Assembly (NCBI GenBank): GCA_027062325.1 | Contig: JAMOTN010000058.1 | Span: 1 to 25,793, forward strand | DNA: 25,793 bases | Reading direction: 5' to 3' | Origin: a bacterium | GTDB taxonomy: Bacteria > JAMOTN01 | Shown: in pieces, positions 15,780 to 23,855 of the stretch | Layout: each line of letters begins with the position of its first letter | Position numbering within the stretch: position 1 is the first letter of the stretch | The notes under the pieces: model-generated | Database searches by the model: none | What the model was told of the DNA's origin: nothing | The model's input: only the letters and a program-made list of their open reading frames with translations | Translations under genes and position numbers: made by a program

Positions 15780-16525
15780 ATGTAAAGCTGTTATTTTCAG
15801 ATTTTTCATGGAAAGATGCACTGGATATACTGTTTATAACAGTGATAGTTTATTACTTTTTAAAAGTTAGCTGGGGGAAAAAAGGACAGCTTGCGTTTGT
15901 GGGGTTTATGCTGGTATTAGTGCCATTTGGAGTTGTCAATACGCTTGGACTTCCAGCGTCAAGTTGGATATTCAAGAATCTTGTGCCGTACACTGTCATA
16001 CTTCTTGTTGTGTTATTTCAGGTTGAAATAAGGGATTTTTTACAAGTTATTGCAGAGAAGGTTTTTAAAGAAAAGGTGCCTGTGCGTGATAAATTTTGGC
16101 AGGAGCTTATGATAGCAGTAATGCATGCAGCGCGTAACAAAATTGGTATGCTGGTGGTCATAAAGCAGAAGATGGGATTGGAAGAGTATATTGAAACAGG
16201 AGTTCGTCTCAATGCTGAGGTGACAGCACCGCTTCTGATGGCTATATTCTCCAAATCGTCTCCGCTTCACGATGGAGCTGTGATAGTAGAAGGTAACAAC
16301 ATAGTAGCGGCTTCTTGCTGGCTACCGCTTACATTAGAAAAAATGCCTGTTTGGTTTGGATCACGCCATAGGGCAGCCAAGGGAGTTACCGATGTGACAG
16401 ATGCGGTTGCAATAGTAGTTTCTGAAGAAACAGGGGCTGTTAGAATATTTTACCGTGGTGATATGAGGTTTGTCTCACCTCAAACAATTTATCAAGCTTA
16501 TAGAGAGATGACGATCCAAGAGTGA
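15761..16525 (+). CDS. cdaA: Diadenylate cyclase CdaA
   Basis: Membrane enzyme that makes cyclic di-AMP from two ATP. The 254-residue protein has three N-terminal hydrophobic segments (about 18-35, 43-62, 69-88), then the DAC domain with the DGA motif at 171-173 (PLHDGAVIV) and RHR at 202-204 (GSRHRAAKG), both needed for catalysis. The start is TTG 15761, 10 bases after AAGGAGG (15744-15750), which lies inside dapL; the 19-base overlap suggests coupled translation. ybbR follows 33 bases downstream, the usual CdaA-CdaR arrangement. The third usual partner, glmM, is absent here. Confidence 0.95.
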   Translation: MGEIALNVKLLFSDFSWKDALDILFITVIVYYFLKVSWGKKGQLAFVGFMLVLVPFGVVNTLGLPASSWIFKNLVPYTVILLVVLFQVEIRDFLQVIAEKVFKEKVPVRDKFWQELMIAVMHAARNKIGMLVVIKQKMGLEEYIETGVRLNAEVTAPLLMAIFSKSSPLHDGAVIVEGNNIVAASCWLPLTLEKMPVWFGSRHRAAKGVTDVTDAVAIVVSEETGAVRIFYRGDMRFVSPQTIYQAYREMTIQE

Positions 16526-16558
16526 AGATAAGTTATGAGTAAGTTAGGAGGGTAAGTT

Positions 16559-17470
16559 TTGAGAGTAAGATACATTCAGGCTGCAATAGCTTTTGTAGTT
16601 TCAATTTTCTTATGGATTATTGTTAACCTTTTTTACCAACCGACGGTTGTTAGAAAAAAAGTTGTAAAAGTTGAGGTGCCGTCTGCAAGTGGGGAGGTTG
16701 TGGTTGCAGAGCCTGATAAGATTGAAATGGTAGTTGAAGGAGGAAGATTTGAGGTTTTAAAGTATCTTCAGTCGGTCAATGCTGTAATATGGGATGGATA
16801 TAAATATGTTTATCCTTCAGCGCCAAAACTTAGAGTAGTCATAAATGCGGGAAAAATAAAGATAAAAAGGTATAGGAAGGTGGAAAAAGAATTTGATGTT
16901 AAACCAGTAGTTTATGTGGATGTAGAGCAAGTAGAAAGGATAAATATTTTTCCTTCGCGTGTGAAGATAGAGGGGTTGGAAAATGAGGTGAAATTGGTGA
17001 AAACGGTGAAGGTTCCTGTGAAGAAGTTCGGTAGGAGTATAGAGAAAGTTGATGTGGAGTTCAAAGGAGTGTTAAAAGTTGGAGGATTTTTCAAAGTTGA
17101 ACCGCCTTATGTTTTGATAGTTGTGGAAAAAAAGAGGAAGGTTTGCGTGTACAGCAAAGTTAAAGTTTTGGTTAACTCAGGGGATGATGCTACTGTGGAA
17201 TGTAGAACTTCTCCTGAGTTTGTTAAAATTTGTGGATATGGGAGGCTTCCAAGCGAGATTCTAATAGATATGAGAAATGTTAATTTTAAAGCGAATAATG
17301 TATTTCCATGTGAGTTTGAAAGTTTGGTTAGTAATAATCTGAAAGATACCTCTTTTGAGGTTAAAATTTTCAATGACGAGGGAGTTGTAAAAAAGGTTAA
17401 GGTTTTTTCAAAGTATGAAGTTGTTCCTAAAAAAGTTAGGGTTTTTGTAAGAGTGTTAAGAGGAAAGTAA
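16559..17470 (+). CDS. cdaR: YbbR-domain protein (CdaR-like regulator of CdaA)
   Basis: A 303-residue membrane-anchored protein. One N-terminal helix (about 7-25, IQAAIAFVVSIFLWIIVNLFY) is followed by a beta-rich, Val/Lys-rich extracytoplasmic part with repeated strand patterns (e.g. VYVDVEQVERINIFPSRVKIEG and VKVPVKKFGRSI), as in YbbR repeats. Sequence similarity is modest, so the call relies on architecture plus position directly after cdaA, where CdaR modulates cyclase activity. The start is TTG 16559, 7 bases after AGGAGG (16546-16551). Four Cys residues in the C-terminal half (e.g. VECRTSPEFVKICG) are unusual for an exported domain and might form a disulfide. Confidence 0.78.
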   Translation: MRVRYIQAAIAFVVSIFLWIIVNLFYQPTVVRKKVVKVEVPSASGEVVVAEPDKIEMVVEGGRFEVLKYLQSVNAVIWDGYKYVYPSAPKLRVVINAGKIKIKRYRKVEKEFDVKPVVYVDVEQVERINIFPSRVKIEGLENEVKLVKTVKVPVKKFGRSIEKVDVEFKGVLKVGGFFKVEPPYVLIVVEKKRKVCVYSKVKVLVNSGDDATVECRTSPEFVKICGYGRLPSEILIDMRNVNFKANNVFPCEFESLVSNNLKDTSFEVKIFNDEGVVKKVKVFSKYEVVPKKVRVFVRVLRGK

Positions 17471-17493
17471 AACCTTGGAAGGGATGGTGAATT

Positions 17494-19074
17494 TTGTTGG
17501 TGAAGATTTTGATAAGGCAGTTTAGAATTAGGCCATCTGAGAATTTAGATGAGTTTCTACGGAGAAAGTATTCGGCAAAGGTTTTAAAAATTTTGAAGAA
17601 AAGTGTGGATGCTAGGAAGAGAAAGGATATATGGTTGGTTTATAATATGCTTATTGAAATACCTGAGAAGAAATTGAGCTTCTTCACTAGAAATTTTGAC
17701 TTCTCCATTGATGCTGAGGAGATAAAAAAAGCGGAGTGTGAACCCAGATTCACTTTTTCAAAGGTTGGAGAGGTTAAAAGAGTGCTTGTGGTCGGAACGG
17801 GACCAGCTGGTTTGTTTGCAGCTAATGTTTTATCTAGGGCAGGCCATGAGGTTGTGGTATGGGAAAAAGGTTTGAAGTTAGAGGGTAGGATTGAGAAAGT
17901 GAGTGAATACTGGGCGGGGAAAAATTTAGATAGAAAGGCAAATGTTTGTGTGGGAGAAGGTGGCGCAGGTCTTTTTTCAGATGGAAAACTTACTTGTAGG
18001 CGACGTGATAATATAAGTTACTTCGTTTTACAGGAGTTGGTTAGATGGGGGGCTAGGGATTCAATATTATGGGAAGCTAAGCCGCATGTTGGCACTGATG
18101 TTTTAAGGGAGTGCGTACTTGAAGCGAGGAGAGAGCTTGAGGCGCGAGGAGTGAAATTTGAGTTTGAGAAAGAGTTGGTAGATATTTTATTTGAAGGGAA
18201 AAAAGTTTTGGCTGTTTCGGGTAGAGATATGCGGGAGGTTGATGTATTGGTTTTGGCGACGGGGCAACATGCAGAGGAAATTTATAAGATTTTATATCAG
18301 AAAGGAGCTAAGCTTTCTCCAAAGCCGTTTGCTGTTGGAGTGAGAATGGAGCATCGGCAGAGTGTGGTTGACGAAAGTTTGTACGGCAAGTGGAAGAAGT
18401 ACATGCCGGCTGCTGAATATGTGTTTAAGGCTCGGGTTGAGGATACCTTAGGGAATGAGAGGAGTGTTTATACGTTTTGTATGTGTCCTGGGGGTTATGT
18501 TGTTCCTTCTGAAGATAGAGAGCGAGTTATTATTACAAATGGGATGAGTTATGAAGGGAGAAATAGTGGTTTATCGAATGCGGCAGTCGTGGTTCAAGTG
18601 TGGCCGCAAGACTTTGAGAGGTATGGATTTACAGGTTGGGATGCGGGCTTGAAATGGAGGGCGGAACTTGAAAAAAGAGCATACGAGGTTGGTTCAGGGA
18701 GAGCCCCTGTTCAACGAATAGGTGATTACTTTCGTGGAAGAAAGAGCAAGTTGGTTGTCAGTTCTTACTTCAGGGGTAGCAAGTCTGTTGATCTGGCTGG
18801 AATTTTGCCATCAGAGATTGATGTGGCTTTAAGAAATGCTCTTCGTAAATTTTCAAATTATATTGATGAGTTTGAAGAAGGAGTATTAGTAGGAGTTGAA
18901 ACTAGGACTTCTTCTGCTGTGAGAGTTGAAAGAGATGATAAGGGATATGTGCTTCCTGCAGTAAAATTTGTAGGGGAAGGATCTGGATGGGCAGGTGGAA
19001 TAATGACCAGTGCTATTGATGCTATTAGGATGATGATGGATTTGGTGAGAATAGAGGTGAGTTTTGAGGAGTAG
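17494..19074 (+). CDS. FAD-dependent oxidoreductase, COG2509-type
   Basis: A 526-residue flavoprotein of the uncharacterised FAD-dependent dehydrogenase group. An N-terminal domain of about 95 residues precedes the Rossmann motif VVGTGPAGLFAANVLSRAGHEVVVWEKG (GxGxxG at 101-106). Then come the conserved GEGGAGLFSDGKLTCR, ATGQHAEEIY, KPFAVGVRMEH, the FCMCPGGYVVPS motif with two Cys, SGRAPVQRIGDY, and C-terminal KFVGEGSGWAGGIMTSAIDAIRM, the second FAD contact. Similar proteins occur near cdaA-ybbR-glmM in clostridia, as here. The substrate is unknown. Start is uncertain: TTG 17494, TTG 17497 and GTG 17500 are all in frame behind GAAGGGATGGTGA, so the true start may be a few codons later. Confidence 0.88.
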   Translation: MLVKILIRQFRIRPSENLDEFLRRKYSAKVLKILKKSVDARKRKDIWLVYNMLIEIPEKKLSFFTRNFDFSIDAEEIKKAECEPRFTFSKVGEVKRVLVVGTGPAGLFAANVLSRAGHEVVVWEKGLKLEGRIEKVSEYWAGKNLDRKANVCVGEGGAGLFSDGKLTCRRRDNISYFVLQELVRWGARDSILWEAKPHVGTDVLRECVLEARRELEARGVKFEFEKELVDILFEGKKVLAVSGRDMREVDVLVLATGQHAEEIYKILYQKGAKLSPKPFAVGVRMEHRQSVVDESLYGKWKKYMPAAEYVFKARVEDTLGNERSVYTFCMCPGGYVVPSEDRERVIITNGMSYEGRNSGLSNAAVVVQVWPQDFERYGFTGWDAGLKWRAELEKRAYEVGSGRAPVQRIGDYFRGRKSKLVVSSYFRGSKSVDLAGILPSEIDVALRNALRKFSNYIDEFEEGVLVGVETRTSSAVRVERDDKGYVLPAVKFVGEGSGWAGGIMTSAIDAIRMMMDLVRIEVSFEE

Positions 19075-19091
19075 ATAAAGGGGTGAAGGAC

Positions 19092-20561
19092 ATGGATGCA
19101 ATGGAGGCACTTAAGTTTGCAGAGGATGTATTGGGTGGGAAAAAGAATTTGAGGGAGATTTTTTCTTTGGAAAAACATGAGCAAGAGATGGTAGTATTTG
19201 CTTTAAAAGATAGGGTTAGTTTTGATAAGTTAGAGTTTGTAAAAAGAGCGGCTCCACGCTATTTTGCAGTGATGCTAAAACCTGAGCCTGAAAAGTTTAG
19301 TGCTGTGGCAGCTAAGTTGCAGGGTGATGAATGGGAACAAGAGTTTGCTATAAATGCTTTGCTTAAGTATCCTCAGCAAGGATTAAAGCTTATAGTGAAG
19401 CTACTTGCTTCTCCCTCTGAGTTTATTCGCGAAACGACCCGGAATGCTCTTAAAAAAGTTGGTTTTAGAATTGTGCCTCCCTTGGCAAAACTTGCAAAGA
19501 CTTTGAAAAATGATACTGTTTTCAAGGGAGTAGTAGAGGTTATTGCTTCTTTCGGAAGGCCCTCTTTTGACTGGCTTGTTGATTTGGCAGGTTTTGTGGA
19601 GGATAGTAAGTTGCTTTACTGGTGTGTAGCTGCTTTTAAGGATCAGGAGTTTGAAAAGGAGGTTGTAGATAGATTAGCAGAGCTGATGGAAAAGGTTGAA
19701 GATTATGTAAAAGATAGGATTGTGGATGTTCTCTCTCAATGGAAAAATGATTACGTTTATGGAAAGGTTTGGGAGGGGATAAAGAGTGATAAAAATTTGA
19801 GATGGTGGTTAAGGCTTGAAGGAAGGTTAACTGCCGAAGCCAAGAATTTACTTGAGTATTTAAAAATGGACGATGATAAGTTGAAATGGGAAGCTTTGAG
19901 TGCGATAGATTCGGATATAGCTGTGAGGCCAGATGTGTTAAAAATTCTTGTTGATATGTATGTTAATGGTGGTGCTTTTGGAATTAAGGCAAATGAGATT
20001 TTAGAGGATGCTTCTGTTAAATTGGGAGATAAACTTTTTGAGCTTTACATGGATCCCCGAGATGTGGTGAAAAAGCTTGCTCTTCGTCTTCTAAAAATGC
20101 AGGGAAGAGGAATGATAGATAAGGTTGTGTTTCTTCTCGAAAAAGGAGATGCTCAGCAGCGTTATATGGCTGCTCAAATTGTTGAGGCGCTGGGATTGCA
20201 GAGGGATGATGTGAGGGAGGCGCTTCAAAATAATCTGAGTTTTGGAGACGAATGGGTTAGAAAACAATGTGCTCAAGCATTGGTGGTGTTATTTGGAAAG
20301 GAGATGGAGAGCGTGCTTCCTGAGGATCTTAAGGAGTTTGTGGCGGATAAACTTTCTGCTTTCATGAGCGTAGAGGAGATAATGGAGATGTTGAGAGAGC
20401 CTAATAGTAGGAACAAGGCTTTTGAAATGCTTGTGGCTAAAGGTAAAGAAGCGTTGCCGGTAATAACTGAACGTTATAAAGTAGAAGAAGATGAAGAGGT
20501 AAGATATTGGCTTTTGAAGGCTAAGAGAACTATAGAAGGAGGAAAGATGCTGGGCGGTTAA
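19092..20561 (+). CDS. HEAT-repeat-like helical protein, unknown
   Basis: A 489-residue all-helical protein without signal peptide or membrane helix. It shows degenerate HEAT-type units about 30-40 residues apart, e.g. ASPSEFIRETTRNALKKVG, KDRIVDVLSQWKNDYV, DPRDVVKKLALRLLKMQG, DAQQRYMAAQIVEALG and GDEWVRKQCAQALVVLFG. Such superhelices act as scaffolds. ATG 19092 is chosen over GTG 19083 because AGGGGTGA (19079-19086) lies 5 bases before it. It starts 17 bases after the FAD gene and ends 21 bases before the PBP gene, so it is probably in one transcript with both. The partner is unknown; its place beside a peptidoglycan synthase suggests, but does not prove, an envelope role. Confidence 0.75.
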   Translation: MDAMEALKFAEDVLGGKKNLREIFSLEKHEQEMVVFALKDRVSFDKLEFVKRAAPRYFAVMLKPEPEKFSAVAAKLQGDEWEQEFAINALLKYPQQGLKLIVKLLASPSEFIRETTRNALKKVGFRIVPPLAKLAKTLKNDTVFKGVVEVIASFGRPSFDWLVDLAGFVEDSKLLYWCVAAFKDQEFEKEVVDRLAELMEKVEDYVKDRIVDVLSQWKNDYVYGKVWEGIKSDKNLRWWLRLEGRLTAEAKNLLEYLKMDDDKLKWEALSAIDSDIAVRPDVLKILVDMYVNGGAFGIKANEILEDASVKLGDKLFELYMDPRDVVKKLALRLLKMQGRGMIDKVVFLLEKGDAQQRYMAAQIVEALGLQRDDVREALQNNLSFGDEWVRKQCAQALVVLFGKEMESVLPEDLKEFVADKLSAFMSVEEIMEMLREPNSRNKAFEMLVAKGKEALPVITERYKVEEDEEVRYWLLKAKRTIEGGKMLGG

Positions 20562-20582
20562 GTTGGTTTGGAGGATAGGATT

Positions 20583-22775
20583 ATGGAGAATGAAAGGAAA
20601 AGTGAGAAGCATTTGGAAGAAAACAGTGAGTTAAGTGAAAGTTCAGCTAACTCATCAAAAAAGAAGAGTTCGTGGTTTATAAAATTGATTAAATTTCTGT
20701 TTGAAATATTTCTATTTACAAGCTTTGCTGTGGTTGGGTTTGGAATGGCTTTCATGTATGTATTGTCAAGGGATTTGCCCAAATTAAAGTTTACTGAGTG
20801 GCGCCCGGTTTTGAACAGTACTATTTACGATTGCAATGGAAAAGTAATTACTCAACTCAGGGCTCGTCAGAACAGACGAGAGTGGGTTTCTGCAGATAGA
20901 ATACCTAAGTACATGAAAGATGCAATTGTTGCTATAGAGGATGAGAGATTTTACCAACACCATGGGATAGATCCAATAGGTATTTTGAGAGCCATAGTTG
21001 TGGATATTTTGAGTGGTCGTATAAAGCAAGGAGCAAGTACAATTACTCAGCAGCTTGCGAGAAATGCGTTTCTAACTTTGGATAGGACTTTCATCAGAAA
21101 GCTAAAGGAGTTGATAATAGCATTTGAACTTGAGCGGAAGTACACCAAGGATGAAATACTAGAAATGTATCTTAATACGGTTTACTTTGGACATGGAGCT
21201 TGGGGAATAGCATCTGCTGCTTATACCTACTTTGGAAAGAGAGTGGAGGACTTGACTCTTGCTGAATGTGCTCTCTTGGCAGCTCTCCCTCAGGCACCGT
21301 CTCGGTATGATCCATTTAAAGAAAAAGGTAGAAAGCTTGCCAGAAAGCGCCAGTTGAGGGTATTGGACAAGATGGTAGAGCTTGGTTTTATTACTCCTCA
21401 AGAAGCTGAGGCTGCAAAATTAGAGGTAATAAAATTGAGACATACTGAGAAAAACTACGATTGGCGTGGTTATTTTGTAGATGAAGTGGTAAAGTGGCTC
21501 GTTAAACGCTATGGCTGGGTAAAGGTGTTCACAGGAGGCTTAAAAATATACACTACTTTGGATTTAGATTGGCAACTCAAGGCTGGACAGATTGTTAAAA
21601 ATTATGGCATAGAAGCAGTTAATGAATGGCCGCGTTGGCAGAGAAAGTATTATCCACTATATGGTTGGGCTACAGATGAAGCATTACAGGCAGCTTGTAT
21701 GGTCATAGATGTTAAAAGCGGGGCTATAAGAGTTATGGTAGGAGGAAAAGATTATTCAATTACGCAATTTAACCGCTGCACACAAAGTTTTAGGCATGTT
21801 GGATCAAGCTTTAAACCCATCGTTTATTTGACAGCGTTATTAAATGGATATACTGAAGCCACGATAGTGAACGATCGTCCTTTTGTTTGGGAAAACAAGG
21901 ATACTGGTCAGATTTGGATGCCAAAAAATTTTGCAAATAAATATATGGGTCCTGTACCTTTGAAAGTAGCTCTTGCTGCTTCTCTCAACTCCGTCGCAGC
22001 TCAGCTGGCGGTTGATTTAGGAGTAAATAAGATAATTAAAGTGGCAAGAAAACTTGGGATAAAGGGAAAGTTGAATAGAGGACCTGCAATTGCATTAGGT
22101 GCTAGTGATCTTCAGATGATTGATATGGCACGCGTTTACACAACACTTGCGAATGAAGGTGAGCGTGTGGAGCTTTACATGGTCGAAAAGGTCGTTGACT
22201 CGGATGGAGAAGTTTTGTATCAGCATGATGTTAAGAGAAAGCGAGTAATTCCAGCCCCTTATGTGTATGTGCTAATAGATATGATGAAGGCGGTTGTTCA
22301 ACGTGGAACAGGAAGGAGAGCATATTTTGGGCGACCTGTTGCTGGGAAGACTGGGACTACAAATGAAGGAAGGGATACGTGGTTTTGTGGATTTTCTCCA
22401 CAGTATGTAGGATTAGTTTGGGTTGGACGTGATGATTACAAGCCTTTGGGAAAAAGATTTGCTTCTGCTGGAAAAATAGCAGCACCTCTTTGGAGATGTA
22501 TAATGAAGATGGTTCACGAATCTGTACCTGCGACTGACTTTCCGATTCCAAACGGAATTGTATTTGCAAATATTTGTAAAAGAAGTGGTAAGTTGGCTAC
22601 AAAATACTGCAAGGAAACTTTAAGGATGGCGTTTGTAGCGGGGACAGAGCCCAAGGAGATGTGTGATCTTGATGCTCCAACTCATGAAGATCCGTATGAA
22701 ACTTTAAGTTTATGGGAGCTGAAGGAAGAGCAGTTTAAGGAACACTACAAAGAAGCTGACTGGAGTGATGAGTAG
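20583..22775 (+). CDS. mrcA: Class A penicillin-binding protein (PBP1A type), bifunctional
   Basis: Polymerises lipid II into glycan strands and cross-links the peptides at the outer face of the inner membrane. Numbered from ATG 20583: a cytoplasmic Ser/Glu/Lys-rich tail (1-28), one membrane helix (about 35-58), the GT51 domain with catalytic Glu in EDERFYQHHGID (119-130) and RIKQGASTITQQLARN, then the transpeptidase with SxxK (S408-S409-F410-K411), SLN (467-469) and KTGTT (589-593). A C-terminal Cys pair region (ANICKRSGKLATKYCKET) follows, as in many PBP1 proteins. 730 residues, normal size. The frame is open to TTG 20568, but GGAGG (20570-20574) is 8 bases from the ATG. Follows the HEAT gene by 21 bases. 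Confidence 0.95.
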   Translation: MENERKSEKHLEENSELSESSANSSKKKSSWFIKLIKFLFEIFLFTSFAVVGFGMAFMYVLSRDLPKLKFTEWRPVLNSTIYDCNGKVITQLRARQNRREWVSADRIPKYMKDAIVAIEDERFYQHHGIDPIGILRAIVVDILSGRIKQGASTITQQLARNAFLTLDRTFIRKLKELIIAFELERKYTKDEILEMYLNTVYFGHGAWGIASAAYTYFGKRVEDLTLAECALLAALPQAPSRYDPFKEKGRKLARKRQLRVLDKMVELGFITPQEAEAAKLEVIKLRHTEKNYDWRGYFVDEVVKWLVKRYGWVKVFTGGLKIYTTLDLDWQLKAGQIVKNYGIEAVNEWPRWQRKYYPLYGWATDEALQAACMVIDVKSGAIRVMVGGKDYSITQFNRCTQSFRHVGSSFKPIVYLTALLNGYTEATIVNDRPFVWENKDTGQIWMPKNFANKYMGPVPLKVALAASLNSVAAQLAVDLGVNKIIKVARKLGIKGKLNRGPAIALGASDLQMIDMARVYTTLANEGERVELYMVEKVVDSDGEVLYQHDVKRKRVIPAPYVYVLIDMMKAVVQRGTGRRAYFGRPVAGKTGTTNEGRDTWFCGFSPQYVGLVWVGRDDYKPLGKRFASAGKIAAPLWRCIMKMVHESVPATDFPIPNGIVFANICKRSGKLATKYCKETLRMAFVAGTEPKEMCDLDAPTHEDPYETLSLWELKEEQFKEHYKEADWSDE

Positions 22776-22808
22776 GCTTGGGGTTGCTAGAGCGGAGGAG
22801 TGAGCTTT

Positions 22809-23312
22809 ATGGAGTTACTTAGAGTAGCGGTATCAAGCTGCCTTTTGGGGATAGATAGCACTTACAAACAGGATAGCAATGCTGATTTTTCACATCAATT
22901 TCTTAAACTTCAGGAATTTTCTGTTTCCAGAGGTAAGAAAATTGTGGTAATTCCAATCTGCCCTGAAAGTTTGTGCTTTGGGGTGCCAAGGACTCCCATT
23001 GAATTAGAGAATGGCAATGCTGCAGCGGTATTATCAGGAAGAGGTCGGGTATTTAATATGGTAGGTTCTGATGTTACAGCACCTTTTTTGAGGACATGTA
23101 TTAGGTTGGTGAAAGTGTTGGAAGCTGATGTGGCTGTTCTTAAAGATGGAAGTCCTTCATGTGGTGTTAGTGAAGTTTATGATGGAACTTTTTCAGGAAA
23201 GAAGATTAGGGGGAGAGGATTGTTTGCTGAACTTCTTGTAAAAAAAGGAGTTAAAATCTTTTCTGAGAGAGACAGTTGGTTCGGCTGGATAAAGGAATGG
23301 ATTGATAGATAG
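22809..23312 (+). CDS. DUF523 family protein
   Basis: A 167-residue cytoplasmic protein of the DUF523 family. Landmarks: VAVSSCLLGIDSTYKQDS at the N-terminus (family V.sCLlG...Y), PICPESLCFGVPRTPIE in the middle, and VLKDGSPSCGVSEVYDG with the conserved Cys of SPSCG. The conserved Cys residues suggest a redox, metal-binding or catalytic role, but the family's function is not established. GTG 22800 is also in frame; ATG 22809 is preferred, 8 bases after AGGAG (22796-22800). It lies in the run of plus-strand genes after the PBP gene. Confidence 0.88.
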   Translation: MELLRVAVSSCLLGIDSTYKQDSNADFSHQFLKLQEFSVSRGKKIVVIPICPESLCFGVPRTPIELENGNAAAVLSGRGRVFNMVGSDVTAPFLRTCIRLVKVLEADVAVLKDGSPSCGVSEVYDGTFSGKKIRGRGLFAELLVKKGVKIFSERDSWFGWIKEWIDR

Positions 23313-23327
23313 GAGGGATTTCAGGTA

Positions 23328-23855
23328 ATGTTTAACCTAAAGAATCTGTTGATTTTGACATTATTAACATTTGTTAGTTTTCAAAGTTTAGCTGAGTGCA
23401 ACGGAACTTTTAATACAGGTACTTTGAATAATATAGATATTTCTAAGGACATATCAAAGTTGCTATCAGAATATGAAATGTTGGTTTATCGCCAGGCACA
23501 GCTTGTGAGTGCATTGAAGACTTTAGAGGGTGTTTCAACTGAATTTGCTGAGAGTGAGAAGAAGAGGTTGAAGGAACTGATTGAGGAGATTGATGTGGGT
23601 TTAAGGAAGTTGCGTTTAGAAATTTACGAAGCTTATGGTTTGGATTTTTTTCTTTTTTCAACGATAGAAAATGGAGATAGTGGAGATGTAAATACAAAAC
23701 TAAAAGAGCAGCAGGAAAAATCAGCATATCCTACGTCTGAAATTGAAATTTTTAGAGTGATTGATTTGAAAAGTATGAATTTTTCTAGGCGTGGAGAGAT
23801 AGATTTGGAGTTGCTGAAAAAACTCGGTTTGTACGATGTAATATTAAAGAGATAG
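23328..23855 (+). CDS. Small exported protein with coiled coil, unknown
   Basis: A 175-residue protein with a signal peptide (Lys at 5, hydrophobic core 7-16) and a likely signal peptidase I site after ...FQSLA. The next residues are EC, which do not fit a lipobox because Glu precedes the Cys. The mature part has a helical, Leu/Glu/Lys-rich stretch (about 40-105, e.g. KLLSEYEMLVYRQAQLVSALKTLE), likely a coiled coil, then a polar linker and a C-terminal segment RGEIDLELLKKLGLYDVILK. GGAGGG (about 23311-23316) precedes the ATG. No family recognised. Its last 12 bases overlap the 3' end of topA on the other strand. Confidence 0.75.
   Translation: MFNLKNLLILTLLTFVSFQSLAECNGTFNTGTLNNIDISKDISKLLSEYEMLVYRQAQLVSALKTLEGVSTEFAESEKKRLKELIEEIDVGLRKLRLEIYEAYGLDFFLFSTIENGDSGDVNTKLKEQQEKSAYPTSEIEIFRVIDLKSMNFSRRGEIDLELLKKLGLYDVILKR

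Noticed and set aside
18858-19184. Minus-strand frames at the FAD gene/HEAT gene junction
   Set aside because: Composition is typical antisense shadow and both sense genes are continuous across the area.
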